This document shows, piece by piece, positions 52,495-62,400 of a DNA stretch of 64,000 bases. The stretch spans positions 3,667,001 to 3,731,000 of the forward strand of contig NZ_CP092831.1 in NCBI RefSeq assembly GCF_022531965.1, written 5' to 3'. The stretch comes from Paenibacillus peoriae. GTDB taxonomy: Bacteria > Bacillota > Bacilli > Paenibacillales > Paenibacillaceae. Both the position numbers and the translations under genes were made by a program. The notes beneath the pieces are model-generated. The model did not search any database. It was given only the letters and a program-made list of their open reading frames with translations, and had not been told where the DNA came from. Position 1 is the stretch's first letter, and each line of letters begins with the position of its first letter.

Positions 52495-52788
52495 TCAATG
52501 GCCTTTCAGCCATTCGTAAAAATCCGATTTAAGAACAGTAACCGCTTCACCTTTTCGCCTCCCACGATTTAGATGTGGGAACGTTGGGTGATTGGTTAAC
52601 TCCGTCACTTTAGCTTTGCTGTATCCCATGAGCTTCATAATGTGAGCTGGACGCAATACTTCCGGGTATTCTCGGTTCAATCGTAATTCTGTAAGTTGAC
52701 GGTCCAGCTCCTCATTTTGCTCTGCTAGGTCTGCCGCCAAGCGGAGTGCTTCCGCTAATGTAGTTGGAGTCATCAAAGCTTTTGCCAT
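52495..52788 (-). CDS. DNA-binding protein, excisionase-like HTH
   Basis: A 97-aa protein starting at ATG 52788 after AAGGAGG. An N-terminal coiled coil (ALRLAADLAEQNEELDRQLTEL) precedes a short HTH (LRPAHIMKLMGYSKAKVTEL) and FYEWLKG, the shape of MerR-like excisionases. An Xis role is possible but not proven. Confidence 0.6.
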   Translation of the reverse strand: MAKALMTPTTLAEALRLAADLAEQNEELDRQLTELRLNREYPEVLRPAHIMKLMGYSKAKVTELTNHPTFPHLNRGRRKGEAVTVLKSDFYEWLKGH

Positions 52789-52874
52789 GCTTAGCAACCT
52801 CCTTAAAAATAATGGCCATACTATAGGGTGCAGTCTTAAGAAGATGAAAGATAAGATTGACAGTTAAGTGGTGA

Positions 52875-53105
52875 TCACTCCCCTTTTGCTATTTCAGCAA
52901 AATTATTTTCAAAAAAATTTTCAACACCACACTCAAGCTCATTAGCCAACATTGGCAAATGTGTAGCTTTGAAAGAATACTCACCATTTTCATACTTCAT
53001 ATAGGACGAAGCATTCTTCATATCAAGCGCATCTGCCATATCCTGAAGTGTTTTAGAGAGTTCCTTTCTTCTTTGCTTTATAAAACGGAGATTGAATTGA
53101 TTCAT
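52875..53105 (-). CDS. Cro-like XRE repressor
   Basis: A 76-aa protein, the first gene after the early promoter. HTH at residues ~10-45 (RRKELSKTLQDMADALDMKN). GGGAGG lies before the ATG. Divergent from the repressor at 53267. Its 3' end doubles as a further operator (52885-52901). Confidence 0.8.
   Translation of the reverse strand: MNQFNLRFIKQRRKELSKTLQDMADALDMKNASSYMKYENGEYSFKATHLPMLANELECGVENFFENNFAEIAKGE
52885..52901. promoter_or_regulatory. Operator copy inside the 3' end of the Cro-like gene
   Basis: TTTGCTATTTCAGCAAA, 16 of 17 bases like the operators at 53120-53201, coding here for FAEIAK. It could let the repressor control genes beyond cro. Confidence 0.6.
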
Positions 53106-53119
53106 TCAGTCCTCCCCCC

Positions 53120-53253
53120 TTTGCTATTTTAGCAAAGTTCTTGTTTACAATATACATTGCTAAAATAGCAAAGTCAATATTTAATTTGCTTTTTTAGCAA
53201 AATTCTTTTTTCTGTTTTAGAAAAATGTTACTATGATATTGCTAAAACAGAAA
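53120..53253. promoter_or_regulatory. Phage operator cluster between cro and repressor
   Basis: Inverted-repeat sites: TTTGCTATTTTAGCAAA (53120-53136), TTGCTAAAATAGCAA (53157-53171), TTTGCTTTTTTAGCAAA (53185-53201), plus weaker TTCTGTTTTAGAAAA (53210-53224) and TTGCTAAAACAGAAA (53239-53253). The last two cover the likely repressor promoter (TATGAT near 53232). Confidence 0.8.
53149..53177 (-). promoter_or_regulatory. Early lytic promoter
   Basis: Minus-strand -35 TTGACT (53177-53172), 17-base spacer, -10 TATATT (53154-53149). The second operator fills the spacer exactly, so repressor binding would block polymerase. Confidence 0.85.
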
Positions 53254-53266
53254 GAAGGGCGGTTAA

Positions 53267-53611
53267 ATGGTGTCGGTTTCTGGAGATCGAATTAAACTAC
53301 TACGCGAGGAACGTGGTTTAAGCCAATTAGAGCTCGCTGAACGCATAGGAATAAACAATAGTGTCCTTTCCAGAATTGAGTCAGGAAAGAGAGCTATAGA
53401 AGATAAAGAGCTCAATGTTTTTGCCGACTTTTTTGAAGTTTCCGGTGATTACTTATTGGGGCGTTCGATCTCAAGATCACCTTCAGGAGGCCATGCTTAC
53501 ATGAATGGCGGTAAAGATTGGACTGAGGAAGAAAAAGAAGTTGCTGATGCGGCGATCCAAGCTTGGCGAGAAATGAAACGTAAACAACGTGAAAAAGAAC
53601 AAAAAGAATAA
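53267..53611 (+). CDS. CI-like XRE phage repressor
   Basis: A 114-aa protein. HTH at residues ~8-60 (LREERGLSQLELAERIGINNSVLSRIESGKR) then VSGDYLLGRS. It lacks a LexA-type peptidase domain, so induction probably needs the ImmA-like peptidase two genes downstream, as in ICEBs1. Operators overlap its promoter, giving autoregulation. Confidence 0.85.
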   Translation: MVSVSGDRIKLLREERGLSQLELAERIGINNSVLSRIESGKRAIEDKELNVFADFFEVSGDYLLGRSISRSPSGGHAYMNGGKDWTEEEKEVADAAIQAWREMKRKQREKEQKE

Positions 53612-53662
53612 TCAGTGCCACTCCCTGGTCATTATAAAAACGGATGATACGGAGGAACTTTT

Positions 53663-53977
53663 ATGAGTGAACAGATCCTGAATCAAATTCTTAATAAATT
53701 ACAAACAATGGATGATCGTATAGGTAATTTTGAAACGGTTCAACAGAGCCATGGCCAGCATCTCCAACAGATCATTCAAATTGTAGGAACAACTAATTCC
53801 AAGGTCGAGGAACTAACTGAAGCTGTAGATACACTGACTAATGATGTAGCCTCTCTAAAAGACAATCAACAAACCATGCTTCAAATTCAGCAAGAACAGC
53901 AGAAAATACTTGAGCGCCTATCCGTTCGATCTATTTCTCAAGAAGCAGACATTGCTGAGCTAAGAAGAATTAAATAA
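53663..53977 (+). CDS. Coiled-coil protein of the lysogeny operon
   Basis: A 104-aa protein, almost entirely heptad repeats (LNQILNKLQTMDDRIGNFET, VEELTEAVDTLTNDVASLKD). GGAGGAA precedes the ATG. Common between repressor and ImmA genes in Firmicutes prophages. Function unknown. Confidence 0.65.
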   Translation: MSEQILNQILNKLQTMDDRIGNFETVQQSHGQHLQQIIQIVGTTNSKVEELTEAVDTLTNDVASLKDNQQTMLQIQQEQQKILERLSVRSISQEADIAELRRIK

Positions 53978-53991
53978 TTTATCTTTTAACA

Positions 53992-54016
53992 AAAGCCTGC
54001 AAAGGCTTTTCTTTTA
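53992..54016 (+). terminator. Terminator within the lysogeny module
   Basis: Stem AAAAGCCT/AGGCTTTT followed by a T-rich run, after the coiled-coil gene. It would reduce read-through into the ImmA and integrase genes. Confidence 0.7.
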
Positions 54017-54061
54017 AAACAAAAATAGAACATATGTGCTCAATTTTATAGGTGATGATAA

Positions 54062-54652
54062 ATGATTCCATATTACAGGCCTACGGAAAATGAACTATTG
54101 ATATGTGATTTATACCAAACACTGAATATCAACTATCCACATGAATTGGATATTGATCAGATTGCAGCTTTGTGGGGAGCAGACATTGTGTATTACGAGG
54201 GTAAGCCTCATGCTTTCTGGAACGAAGAAGGCAGCGTTATTTTCTTAAATAATAGTGACTCTATTCCAAAACAACGATCTGACTTTTTTCACGAACTCTC
54301 ACATATCGTGCAGCACGAAGGAGATCAAGGAAATCTTCCTGGTCTTTTTGTGGACTTGCAAGAGACACAGGCTTGGCATTTTAGCCTAATTGCTTCCATG
54401 CCCCACTATCTCCTGCCTGTACCCTTAGAAATGACCAAAGACGTATATGTAAGGCTTTTGGCAGACGAATTTCATGTACCGCAAGAGCTCGCTGCAGATC
54501 GAGTTGAGCAAATCGTTTCTCGGCTTCATGATGACTACTACTATCAACGAGAGAATGTAGAACTTCTGAAATCCAAAATTCAAATTGCTGTTTCATTTCA
54601 AAGACTCAACTCAAAACGAAAGGTAATCCCAATTAATAAATTCAAAGCGTAA
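54062..54652 (+). CDS. ImmA/IrrE-type metallopeptidase
   Basis: A 196-aa protein with HELSHIVQHEG (zinc HExxH) at residues ~77-87 and ELAADRVEQ further on. In ICEBs1 and phage phi105 such peptidases cut the repressor on DNA damage. Here it lies downstream of a repressor without its own peptidase, which fits. Confidence 0.82.
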   Translation: MIPYYRPTENELLICDLYQTLNINYPHELDIDQIAALWGADIVYYEGKPHAFWNEEGSVIFLNNSDSIPKQRSDFFHELSHIVQHEGDQGNLPGLFVDLQETQAWHFSLIASMPHYLLPVPLEMTKDVYVRLLADEFHVPQELAADRVEQIVSRLHDDYYYQRENVELLKSKIQIAVSFQRLNSKRKVIPINKFKA

Positions 54653-54682
54653 CTAAATTAAAAATAATTCGGAGGTCGCACA

Positions 54683-55831
54683 ATGAAAGGGCATGTTTAT
54701 CAAAGAGGAAAGACGTGGACTTATATAATTGATCTTCCATCTGATCCACTCACAGGAGGGCGACGACAGAAAACAAAAGGTGGATTTAAAAGCGAAAAAG
54801 AAGCTTGGAAAGCTTGTCACTTGAAAATAGCTGAGATTGAAAAAGGTACTTATATTGATGATTCAAAAATAACTATCACTGAATATCTACTAGAATATCT
54901 TGAGACACATGCTAAGCCCAATTTTAAACCAACGTCTTTCGATACAGAAAAAACAATAATAGAAGCTAGAATTATACCAGTCTTGGGGAAAATCAGGTTG
55001 CAAAGCTTGACTCCTAGAATAATAAAAACATTCTACGCTGATCTACGTAAAAGTTACTCCAAAGAGTACGTTAAGAATATTCATGGTGTGCTAAAAAGGG
55101 CCTTGCGACTTGCATATACAGAGTCTGGATTGCTTTCCGAAGACATAATGAGCAAAGTATCAATGCGTAATAAAGTTAATGCAAACGAACAGAAGGAAAT
55201 GCAGTTTTGGACTATTGAAGAATTCACACAATTTCTCGACTCCTCTCGTGATCATGTTCACTTTATTGTATTTTCTCTTGCAGTTTATACGGGAATGCGA
55301 CGTGGAGAAATTTTAGGATTGCGATGGAGCGATATTGACTTTGAACAAAAGGAACTGCGGGTCATTCAAACCGCCAATTGGACACGTAATGGATTGGTTA
55401 TACAGCGCCCCAAGACAAATGATTCCATTCGCCGCGTGAAATTGTTCCAATTGATTATTGATGATCTTAGACTTAGACAAGAGCAAATAAAAGAACACAA
55501 AAAACAATATGGAGAAACTTATGAGGATAACGACCTTGTTTGCTGCTATCCATGGGGAGGATATATAAAGCCGAAGCGTATCACCGAGGGTATGGACGTG
55601 TTGGTTCGCAAGGCTGGAGTCAAGAAAATTCGCTTTCATGACCTGCGACACACACACGCTTCCTTTCTTTTACGTATAGGCATAAACCCTAAAGTAGCAG
55701 CTGAAAGACTAGGGATGACTCCTGCCATGTTCAATGAGCGATACTCTCACCTACTTCCTACAATGCAAGATGAAGCTGTAGATCGCATTGAAGCCGAATT
55801 AAATCATTACGTGGAAAAAAACTCGAACTAA
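54683..55831 (+). CDS. Tyrosine integrase
   Basis: A 382-aa protein. Arm-binding domain at the start (MKGHVYQRGKTWTYIIDLPS), core-binding SAM-like domain ~60-165, catalytic domain ~175-370: Arg in TGMRRGEILGLRW, HDLRHTHASFLL, and Tyr in NERYSHL. GGAGG precedes the ATG. It sits 1.5 kb from the intact tRNA and serves the att repeats. Confidence 0.93.
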   Translation: MKGHVYQRGKTWTYIIDLPSDPLTGGRRQKTKGGFKSEKEAWKACHLKIAEIEKGTYIDDSKITITEYLLEYLETHAKPNFKPTSFDTEKTIIEARIIPVLGKIRLQSLTPRIIKTFYADLRKSYSKEYVKNIHGVLKRALRLAYTESGLLSEDIMSKVSMRNKVNANEQKEMQFWTIEEFTQFLDSSRDHVHFIVFSLAVYTGMRRGEILGLRWSDIDFEQKELRVIQTANWTRNGLVIQRPKTNDSIRRVKLFQLIIDDLRLRQEQIKEHKKQYGETYEDNDLVCCYPWGGYIKPKRITEGMDVLVRKAGVKKIRFHDLRHTHASFLLRIGINPKVAAERLGMTPAMFNERYSHLLPTMQDEAVDRIEAELNHYVEKNSN

Positions 55832-55952
55832 AATCTTAGATTAAAGCTCTCGTTACAAAAAAAATGTCGAATATCGTCATATTCCAAGGAATTAATATGA
55901 TATTGTAGAATTAAAAAGAGAACAATATCTAATTAATAAATGGGGATCAGAA

Positions 55953-56861
55953 ATGAGATACTTTTTTGTTTTTCAGAATAAAACTTATCGTGAAGAGCAT
56001 GATGGCGGCTTTTTATGGGCACCAAAGAAAAATAAGGACGGTAAAACCTTTCATCACTGGACTTCGATGACTTCAGTTAAAAAAGGAGACATCATATTCA
56101 GTAGTTATAAGGGACGCATGCACTCAGTCATCATTGCGAAAAAAAATTATCGAGAATCTAAGAAACCGGACTCTTTGGGATCTGTTGATAATTGGGAACA
56201 GGATGGTTGGATTGTTGATGCCGAGTATAGAGATATTTCGACACCAATTAAATATAAGAATTATATGAATGATATCCTTACTTTACAAGGTAAAAAGTAT
56301 GCCCCATATAATTTAACCGGGAGAGGTAACACTGGCTATTTATTTCAGATAACTGAGGAACTTGCTAATTTTCTTTTCACAAAAGTTGGGATTACAGTTG
56401 CCGATTTAGAATTAGTCGCTAAAAGTGAAGATGAAATTATCGGTGATGTAGAAAATGATGTTTCTCAAATACCTGAAGAAACAATCAGGGAACAATTAGT
56501 ACAAACTCGTGTTGGACAAGACAAGTTTAAACAGGAACTAATCAAACTGGATAAGAAATGCAAACTATGTGGACTCGATAACATTAATTTTCTAAGAGCG
56601 AGTCATAGTAAACCATGGCGCGACTCTAACAATAAGGAGAGGCTCGACAAGTATAATGGTTTCCTCTTTTGTCCAGCTCATGATACTTTATACGACAGAG
56701 GCTATATCAGCTTTGATAATGATGGTTCACTACTTATTTCTCCTTATCTCGACGATCTAAGTAAGTTATTAATGAATGTGGAAGCTCAAATGAAAATCAC
56801 TTTACTGGAAGGCCATAAGCATTATGTAAAATACCACCGTGAACATATCTTTAAAATTTGA
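55953..56861 (+). CDS. HNH nuclease with EVE/PUA-like N-terminal domain (putative type IV restriction)
   Basis: A 302-aa protein. Residues ~1-150 (MRYFFVFQNKTYREE, MTSVKKGDIIFSSYKGRMHSVIIAKK) resemble a PUA-superfamily modified-base reader. Residues ~195-260 are an HNH: CKLCG (203-206), SHSKPW (217-222), LDKYNG, and CPAHDTLYDRG. Such fusions (for example EVE-HNH) cut DNA with modified cytosine. It is expressed from the lysogeny strand, at the prophage edge where defence genes collect. Confidence 0.75.
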   Translation: MRYFFVFQNKTYREEHDGGFLWAPKKNKDGKTFHHWTSMTSVKKGDIIFSSYKGRMHSVIIAKKNYRESKKPDSLGSVDNWEQDGWIVDAEYRDISTPIKYKNYMNDILTLQGKKYAPYNLTGRGNTGYLFQITEELANFLFTKVGITVADLELVAKSEDEIIGDVENDVSQIPEETIREQLVQTRVGQDKFKQELIKLDKKCKLCGLDNINFLRASHSKPWRDSNNKERLDKYNGFLFCPAHDTLYDRGYISFDNDGSLLISPYLDDLSKLLMNVEAQMKITLLEGHKHYVKYHREHIFKI

Positions 56862-56897
56862 TAAAAAGTTTTGTATTATTATATAGAGGTGTCGGCG

Positions 56898-57293
56898 ATG
56901 AAATTAGTTACGGCGGCCATTATTCACAATGATGGCGAATTTTTAATCACCAGACGGGGCCCCGACAACAAACATGCTGGTAAGTGGGAGTTTCCTGGTG
57001 GAAAGCTTGAAATCGATGAAACACTTGAAGAATGTGTTAAACGCGAGATCAAAGAAGAACTTGGAATTGATATTGAGGTTGGTCAACAGTTTGGAGAGTC
57101 TGTTTATTCATATGGTCATGGTTCAATAAAATTAATTGTATTTTGGGCAACGTGGGTATCTGGTGAAATTCAATTAATAGATCATGATCAATTACGTTGG
57201 GTCAACAAAGAAACAATACTCCAATATGATTTTTTACCTGCAGATTTACCATTTGTGACGCAGCTTAGTAAGGGCGATAAACCTCGAAAATAA
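56898..57293 (+). CDS. NUDIX hydrolase, MutT-like
   Basis: A 131-aa protein. ATG 56898 is preferred, after AGAGGTG. NUDIX box GGKLEIDETLEECVKREIKE followed by ELGI, at residues ~36-59. It resembles 8-oxo-dGTP or related pyrophosphatases. It starts 36 bases after the HNH gene and probably shares its transcript, the last phage gene before attR. Confidence 0.88.
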   Translation: MKLVTAAIIHNDGEFLITRRGPDNKHAGKWEFPGGKLEIDETLEECVKREIKEELGIDIEVGQQFGESVYSYGHGSIKLIVFWATWVSGEIQLIDHDQLRWVNKETILQYDFLPADLPFVTQLSKGDKPRK

Positions 57294-57298
57294 ATTCA

Positions 57299-57318
57299 CG
57301 TTAGCAAATACGTTAGCA
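57299..57318 (+). repeat. Putative integrase arm-binding site, right
   Basis: Exact copy of the 20 bases at 3028-3047 in the same orientation, 47 bases inside the attR repeat. Confidence 0.6.
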
Positions 57319-57364
57319 AATTTTAATCGCTCCCTTTTAAATGCTACTTCCCTCCATTTTCTCA

Positions 57365-57482
57365 CCCTCTATAAACAACAAAAAAACCCTTGCTACGCAA
57401 GGGTTTTTGAGGAAATGGGCCCTGAGGGACTCGAACCCCCGACCAATCGGTTATGAGCCGACCGCTCTAACCAACTGAGCTA
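57365..57482. other. attR, right prophage attachment repeat
   Basis: Second copy of the 118-bp repeat (see 2818-2935), with C instead of A at 57396. It rebuilds the tRNA 3' part and its terminator, so the tRNA stays functional after integration. Confidence 0.92.
57379..57410. terminator. Terminator after the tRNA (phage-supplied copy)
   Basis: Stem AACCCTTGC/GCAAGGGTT flanked by A and T runs, 6 bases beyond the tRNA 3' end on the minus strand. It also ends the plus-strand NUDIX transcript. Confidence 0.8.
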
Positions 57483-57489
57483 AGGGCCC
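57416..57489 (-). tRNA. tRNA-Ile2 (CAU), prophage integration target
   Basis: A 74-nt complete cloverleaf: acceptor GGGCCCT/AGGGCCC, D-arm GCTC...GAGC, anticodon CAT at 57455-57453 in loop CTCATAA, T-arm GGGGG TTCGAGT CCCTC. No CCA is encoded. The GGCTCATAACC anticodon arm is typical of Ile2 (lysidine-modified) rather than elongator Met, which is the alternative. Most of its sequence lies in attR. Confidence 0.9.
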
Positions 57490-57613
57490 TCAAAAAAACA
57501 TGTATATTCACGTCACATATTCATAACAGCAACGTTAATTAATATACAACATTTTCTTGTGTTTCGTCAATAGTCTTTCGAAAATTTTCTTTTTAAAAAT
57601 TATTTTTGTGGAC

Positions 57614-57778
57614 TTACGGAATAAATCGGACACCATAACGACCTTTGCGCGAGCGGTACACCTCCACTGCGCGGGGATCATTGTAGCCATACATCCAGCC
57701 GTCGTGCTCCAACCTTTTTGCCAGACATCCTGCCTGAAATTTAGTCGTGTACAGTCTGCCATAGTAAATCCAATACAT
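57614..57778 (-). CDS. Small host protein, 54 aa
   Basis: ATG 57778 follows GAGGGAG. It encodes MYWIYYGRLYTTKFQAGCLA, KRLEHDGWMYGYNDPRAVEV and YRSRKGRYGVRFIP, rich in Tyr, Arg and Gly. No known family. It lies between pyrE and the tRNA, on the same strand. Confidence 0.6.
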   Translation of the reverse strand: MYWIYYGRLYTTKFQAGCLAKRLEHDGWMYGYNDPRAVEVYRSRKGRYGVRFIP

Positions 57779-57925
57779 CCGAGCTCCCTCTTTTCACATG
57801 ATGGTAGGAGTTAGTGTAACCGGATCGAATTCGATTTACACGGCCTGGGCCATAACAATCTACAATGGTTAGCAAAGAGTACGAATCGCTCTAATCATTA
57901 GACCTATTGGCCTCTATAGCTCATC

Positions 57926-58567
57926 TTATTTACCAAAGGAAGCGGGGTCCTGGCGCCAGGAACGCAGCAGTTCCATCTCTTCTTCCTGAATGGTTCCTTC
58001 ACGCAAGGCAACGTTCATCAGGGCTGTATAATTGGACAAGCTTTGCAGCTCCACACCCGCTTCTTCAAAGGCTTGAGTCGCTTTGTCTAGCTGGTAGCTG
58101 AAAATGGCCAGTACCGCTAATGGCTGAGCGCCTGCTTGTGCTACGGCCTGTGCTGCTTTAATGGAGCTGCCTCCTGTAGAAATAAGATCCTCGATAACCA
58201 TAACCTTCTGACCTGCACTAATACGGCCTTCGATTTGGTTTTCTTTCCCATGTCCTTTGGCTTTGTCCCTTACATAGGCCATTGGCAGATTTAGCTTTTG
58301 CGCCACCCAGGCTGCATGAGGAATCCCTGCTGTAGCTGTCCCTGCAATGACTTCAGTTTCGGGGTATTGCTCACGAATAAGGGCAGCAAATGAGTCTGCG
58401 ATCAGCTCGCGCACCTCCGGGTAGGACATGGTCAGGCGATTGTCACAGTAAATTGGCGATTTAATGCCGGATGTCCATGTAAAAGGCTGTTGTGGGCGCA
58501 ATGCCACCGCCTGAATACGTAACAGATGGGATGCAATTTGCTCAGGTATACTATTGAATGTGGTCAT
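57926..58567 (-). CDS. pyrE: Orotate phosphoribosyltransferase
   Basis: A 213-aa protein that makes OMP from orotate and PRPP. PRPP site [18 protein letters not shown] at about residues 125-142, substrate loop [17 protein letters not shown] just before. It shares ATGA with the stop of pyrF, so the two are translationally coupled. Last gene of the pyr operon. Confidence 0.95.
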   Translation of the reverse strand: MTTFNSIPEQIASHLLRIQAVALRPQQPFTWTSGIKSPIYCDNRLTMSYPEVRELIADSFAALIREQYPETEVIAGTATAGIPHAAWVAQKLNLPMAYVRDKAKGHGKENQIEGRISAGQKVMVIEDLISTGGSSIKAAQAVAQAGAQPLAVLAIFSYQLDKATQAFEEAGVELQSLSNYTALMNVALREGTIQEEEMELLRSWRQDPASFGK

Positions 58568-59301
58568 ACTTGTATCATCTCCTCAATAATGTGTTCCGCT
58601 GCGGCGCGTGGGTCTGCTGCTGCGGTGATAGGACGTCCAACGACAATGTAGCTGCTGCCTTGTGCAATGGCTTGGCCAGGTGTAAGCACACGCGACTGAT
58701 CGCCTGTAGCACTACCTGCCGGGCGTATGCCAGGAGTTATCGTCTTAAAGTCTGATCCACATACAGCACGAATGGCAGGTACTTCCAAAGGTGAAGCTAC
58801 CACACCATCCAGTCCCGCCTCACGGGTCAGTTGTGCGTAACGAACCACTGCATCCTGTACCGTACCAGGAATACCTAATTCCTTATTCATGGTCGTCTGA
58901 TCCGTGCTGGTCAGCTGTGTGACTGCAATAATGAGCGGCATGGAAAGCGAGCTGTCTGCGGAAATAGCTGCTTCTGCACCAGCTTTAGCGGCTGACATCA
59001 TATTAACGCCCCCAGCAGCATGTACGTTGAACATATCTACACCTAAGCGGGTAATGCTCTCTGCCCCTCCCCGCACCGTGTTAGGGATATCATGCATTTT
59101 CAAATCCAGAAATACGGAGTATCCTCTGGACTTTAGTTGTTCTACAAAAGCTGGCCCTGCACTATAAAACAGTTGCATACCTACTTTTATATAACAAGGA
59201 ATCCCTTCTAGCTGCCGAATTAACTGCTCAGCCTGTTGTGCATTGGGATAATCTAACGCAACCATCAGCCGTCCTGCCATCTGCTGAAATGCTCCATTCA
59301 C
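58564..59301 (-). CDS. pyrF: Orotidine 5'-phosphate decarboxylase
   Basis: It converts OMP to UMP. The catalytic array [15 protein letters not shown] (Asp-Lys-Asp) and phosphate motif VTPGIRPAG are present. A GTG start at 59301 follows GGAG, and ATG 59280 ([13 protein letters not shown]) is equally close to the usual family start. 245 or 238 residues. Confidence 0.93.
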   Translation of the reverse strand: MNGAFQQMAGRLMVALDYPNAQQAEQLIRQLEGIPCYIKVGMQLFYSAGPAFVEQLKSRGYSVFLDLKMHDIPNTVRGGAESITRLGVDMFNVHAAGGVNMMSAAKAGAEAAISADSSLSMPLIIAVTQLTSTDQTTMNKELGIPGTVQDAVVRYAQLTREAGLDGVVASPLEVPAIRAVCGSDFKTITPGIRPAGSATGDQSRVLTPGQAIAQGSSYIVVGRPITAAADPRAAAEHIIEEMIQV

Positions 59302-59425
59302 CGTTCTCCATCCCCTTTTTACGTCAATTCGGGTGCATTTGCCCGTGATAAAGGACATCCGTCAGCCGAAGCTGATGAATGTCCTTCCCTGTGCTACTTA
59401 TTTCCTCACATCTATTCGTAACGCA

Positions 59426-62400
59426 TTATTTGCTCAGGACCGGCATGGATTCGGATGTGAAATTGATCGTTTCCAGCATTCTTAGCAAAGCGCGTACTGT
59501 ATCCAGTGAGGTCATGCAGACAATGCCATTCTCAACTGCTTCGCGGCGGATACGGAATCCATCACGCTCTGGCGTTTTGCCTTTGGTCAACGTATTGAAG
59601 ACAAAGTTGGCTTCACCCGTGCGAATCATATCCAGGATGTTCGGATTACCTTCGCTCAGTTTGTTGATCGTGTTCACTGGAATATTGGCCTGCTTCATAG
59701 CAGCCGCCGTTCCACCTGTTGCAATAATTTTATAGCCCAGTCTGTAAAAGCCCTGCATCAACTCGACAGCTTCTTCTTTATCCTTATCTGCCACTGTAAT
59801 GATGATCGCCCCAGTGGATGGAATTTTCATACCAGCTCCCACAAGTCCTTTGTACAGTGCTTTGGCATACTGAATATCGCGTCCCATAACTTCACCTGTC
59901 GATTTCATTTCCGGGCCCAGCGTCGGCTCTACACGGCGCAGTTTGGCAAAGGAGAATACCGGAACCTTAACCGAGACATAATTACTTTCAGGCCATAGAC
60001 CTTCTGAATAACCTGCATCTTTAAGCTTACCGCCCAAAATAGCCTGTGTCGCCAGATTTGCCATCGGAATATTTGTTACTTTACTCAAGAAAGGAACCGT
60101 CCGCGAGGAGCGAGGGTTAACCTCAATTACGTACACCTCGTCTTGATGAATAACAAACTGGATATTTACCAGACCGATCGTTTTCAATTCCTTAGCGATG
60201 CTGATTGTAATTTCCACAATTTTTTGTTTCAACTCGACAGATAAGTGCTGTGGTGGATACACCGCGATAGAGTCACCTGAGTGAACCCCGGCCCGTTCCA
60301 CATGCTCCATAATGCCTGGTACCAATACTGTCTCGCCGTCGCAGATGGCATCGACCTCTACTTCTTTACCCAGCATATAACGGTCGATGAGCACCGGATG
60401 CTCTGGATTGATTTTAACCGCTTCTTCCATGTACCGCAGCAATTCCGTATCTGAGTACACGATTTCCATAGCGCGTCCGCCCAGAACGTAGGATGGACGT
60501 ACCAGAACTGGATAGCCCAGCGCCTGTGCGGTTCCTACTGCTTCATCAACTGATGTGACCGTGTTGCCTTTAGGCTGTGCGATAGCCAGACGAGACAAAA
60601 GTTGCTCAAACTTCTTCCGGTCTTCCGCTTCATCGATACTTTCCAGACTCGTACCCAAAATATTCACGCCTGCCGCACTCAGTGGAGCTGCGAGATTAAT
60701 GGCCGTTTGACCCCCGAACTGGACGATAACCCCAATCGGTTTTTCCTGCTCGATAACATTCATTACATCTTCGAAGAAGAGCGGTTCAAAGTAGAGGCGG
60801 TCGGATGTGTTAAAGTCCGTAGATACCGTCTCCGGGTTGTTATTGATAATCACTGCTTCGTAGCCCGCTTTTTGAATAGCCCATACCGCATGTACGGTGG
60901 AGTAATCAAATTCAATCCCTTGCCCGATCCGAATCGGTCCGGAACCGAGTACGATAACTTTCTCTTTGCTAGATGGAATCACTTCATTTTCCACCTCGTA
61001 AGAGGAGTAGTAGTACGGAGTTGTGGCTTCAAACTCGGCTGCGCACGTATCTACCATTTTGTAGACCGGACGCAGGTTTTGAGCTAGACGGAATTCACGT
61101 ACCTCACGCTCGGTTGTCATACTGTCGTTTTGGCCCATACTGCGAATCTCGGCGATCGAGCGGTCGGTAAAACCTTTACGTTTGGCCTGATAGAGTGTTT
61201 CGTAGGTCAGCTCAGCTTCTCCAGCGATGATGGCTTCGAACTTGATGATTCCCTCTACCTTATCGAGGAACCACCAGTCAATTTTCGTCAAATCTTGAAT
61301 CTCCTGCTGCTGCCAGCCGCGACGGAACGCCTCGGCTACCAAGAACAAACGCTCATCATCTGCTTTAATCAAGCGATCCTTGAGCACGTCATCAGACAGC
61401 TGATCGGCTCCCTTAAGATGCAGACGGTGTACACCGATTTCCAAAGACCGTACCGCTTTCTGGATGGACTCTTCGAATGTGCGTCCGATGGCCATGACTT
61501 CACCCGTTGCTTTCATTTGCGTGCCCAGCTTGCGGTTGGCAGAAATGAATTTGTCAAATGGCCAGCGTGGTATTTTGCTCACGATGTAATCCAGTGTTGG
61601 CTCAAAGCAAGCATACGTCTGTCCCGTTACCGGATTCACAATTTCATCCAACGTGTAACCCAGTGCAATTTTGGCAGCCATTTTAGCAATCGGATATCCG
61701 GTTGCCTTGGAAGCGAGCGCCGAGGAGCGGCTTACGCGCGGGTTTACTTCAATGACATAGTATTGATAGCTGTGCGGATCAAGCGCAAACTGTACATTAC
61801 AACCGCCTTCGATATTGAGGGCGCGGATAATTTTCAGAGAAGCAGAGCGCAGCATCTGGTATTCGCGATCTGACAGCGTCTGACTCGGAGCTACGACGAT
61901 ACTGTCGCCAGTATGCACGCCGACTGGATCAAAGTTCTCCATATTACAGACAACGATGCAGTTATCATTGCCATCACGCATGACCTCATACTCGACTTCC
62001 TTCATGCCTGCAATACTTTTTTCCACCAAACATTGTCCGATTGGACTGTATCTCAAGCCAGAGCTGACGGTTTCACGCAGTTCTTCTTCTGTGGAGCAGA
62101 TACCACCGCCTGTTCCCCCTAGCGTATAAGCCGGGCGAACGATAATTGGATAACCGATTTCGTTAGCAAATTCTAAAGATTCTTCCAAGGTTGTTACAAT
62201 GACACTCTCTGGTACAGGTTGTTCCAACTCGCGCATCAAATCACGGAACAGATCACGATCTTCGGCTTTTTCTATCGAATTCAGTTGAGTTCCCAGCAAC
62301 TTGACGTTTTCACGCTCCAGCACTCCGGCGCGAGCCAGTTCCACTGCCATATTCAGACCTGTCTGTCCTCCCAGCGTAGGAAGCAGACCATCTGGACGCT

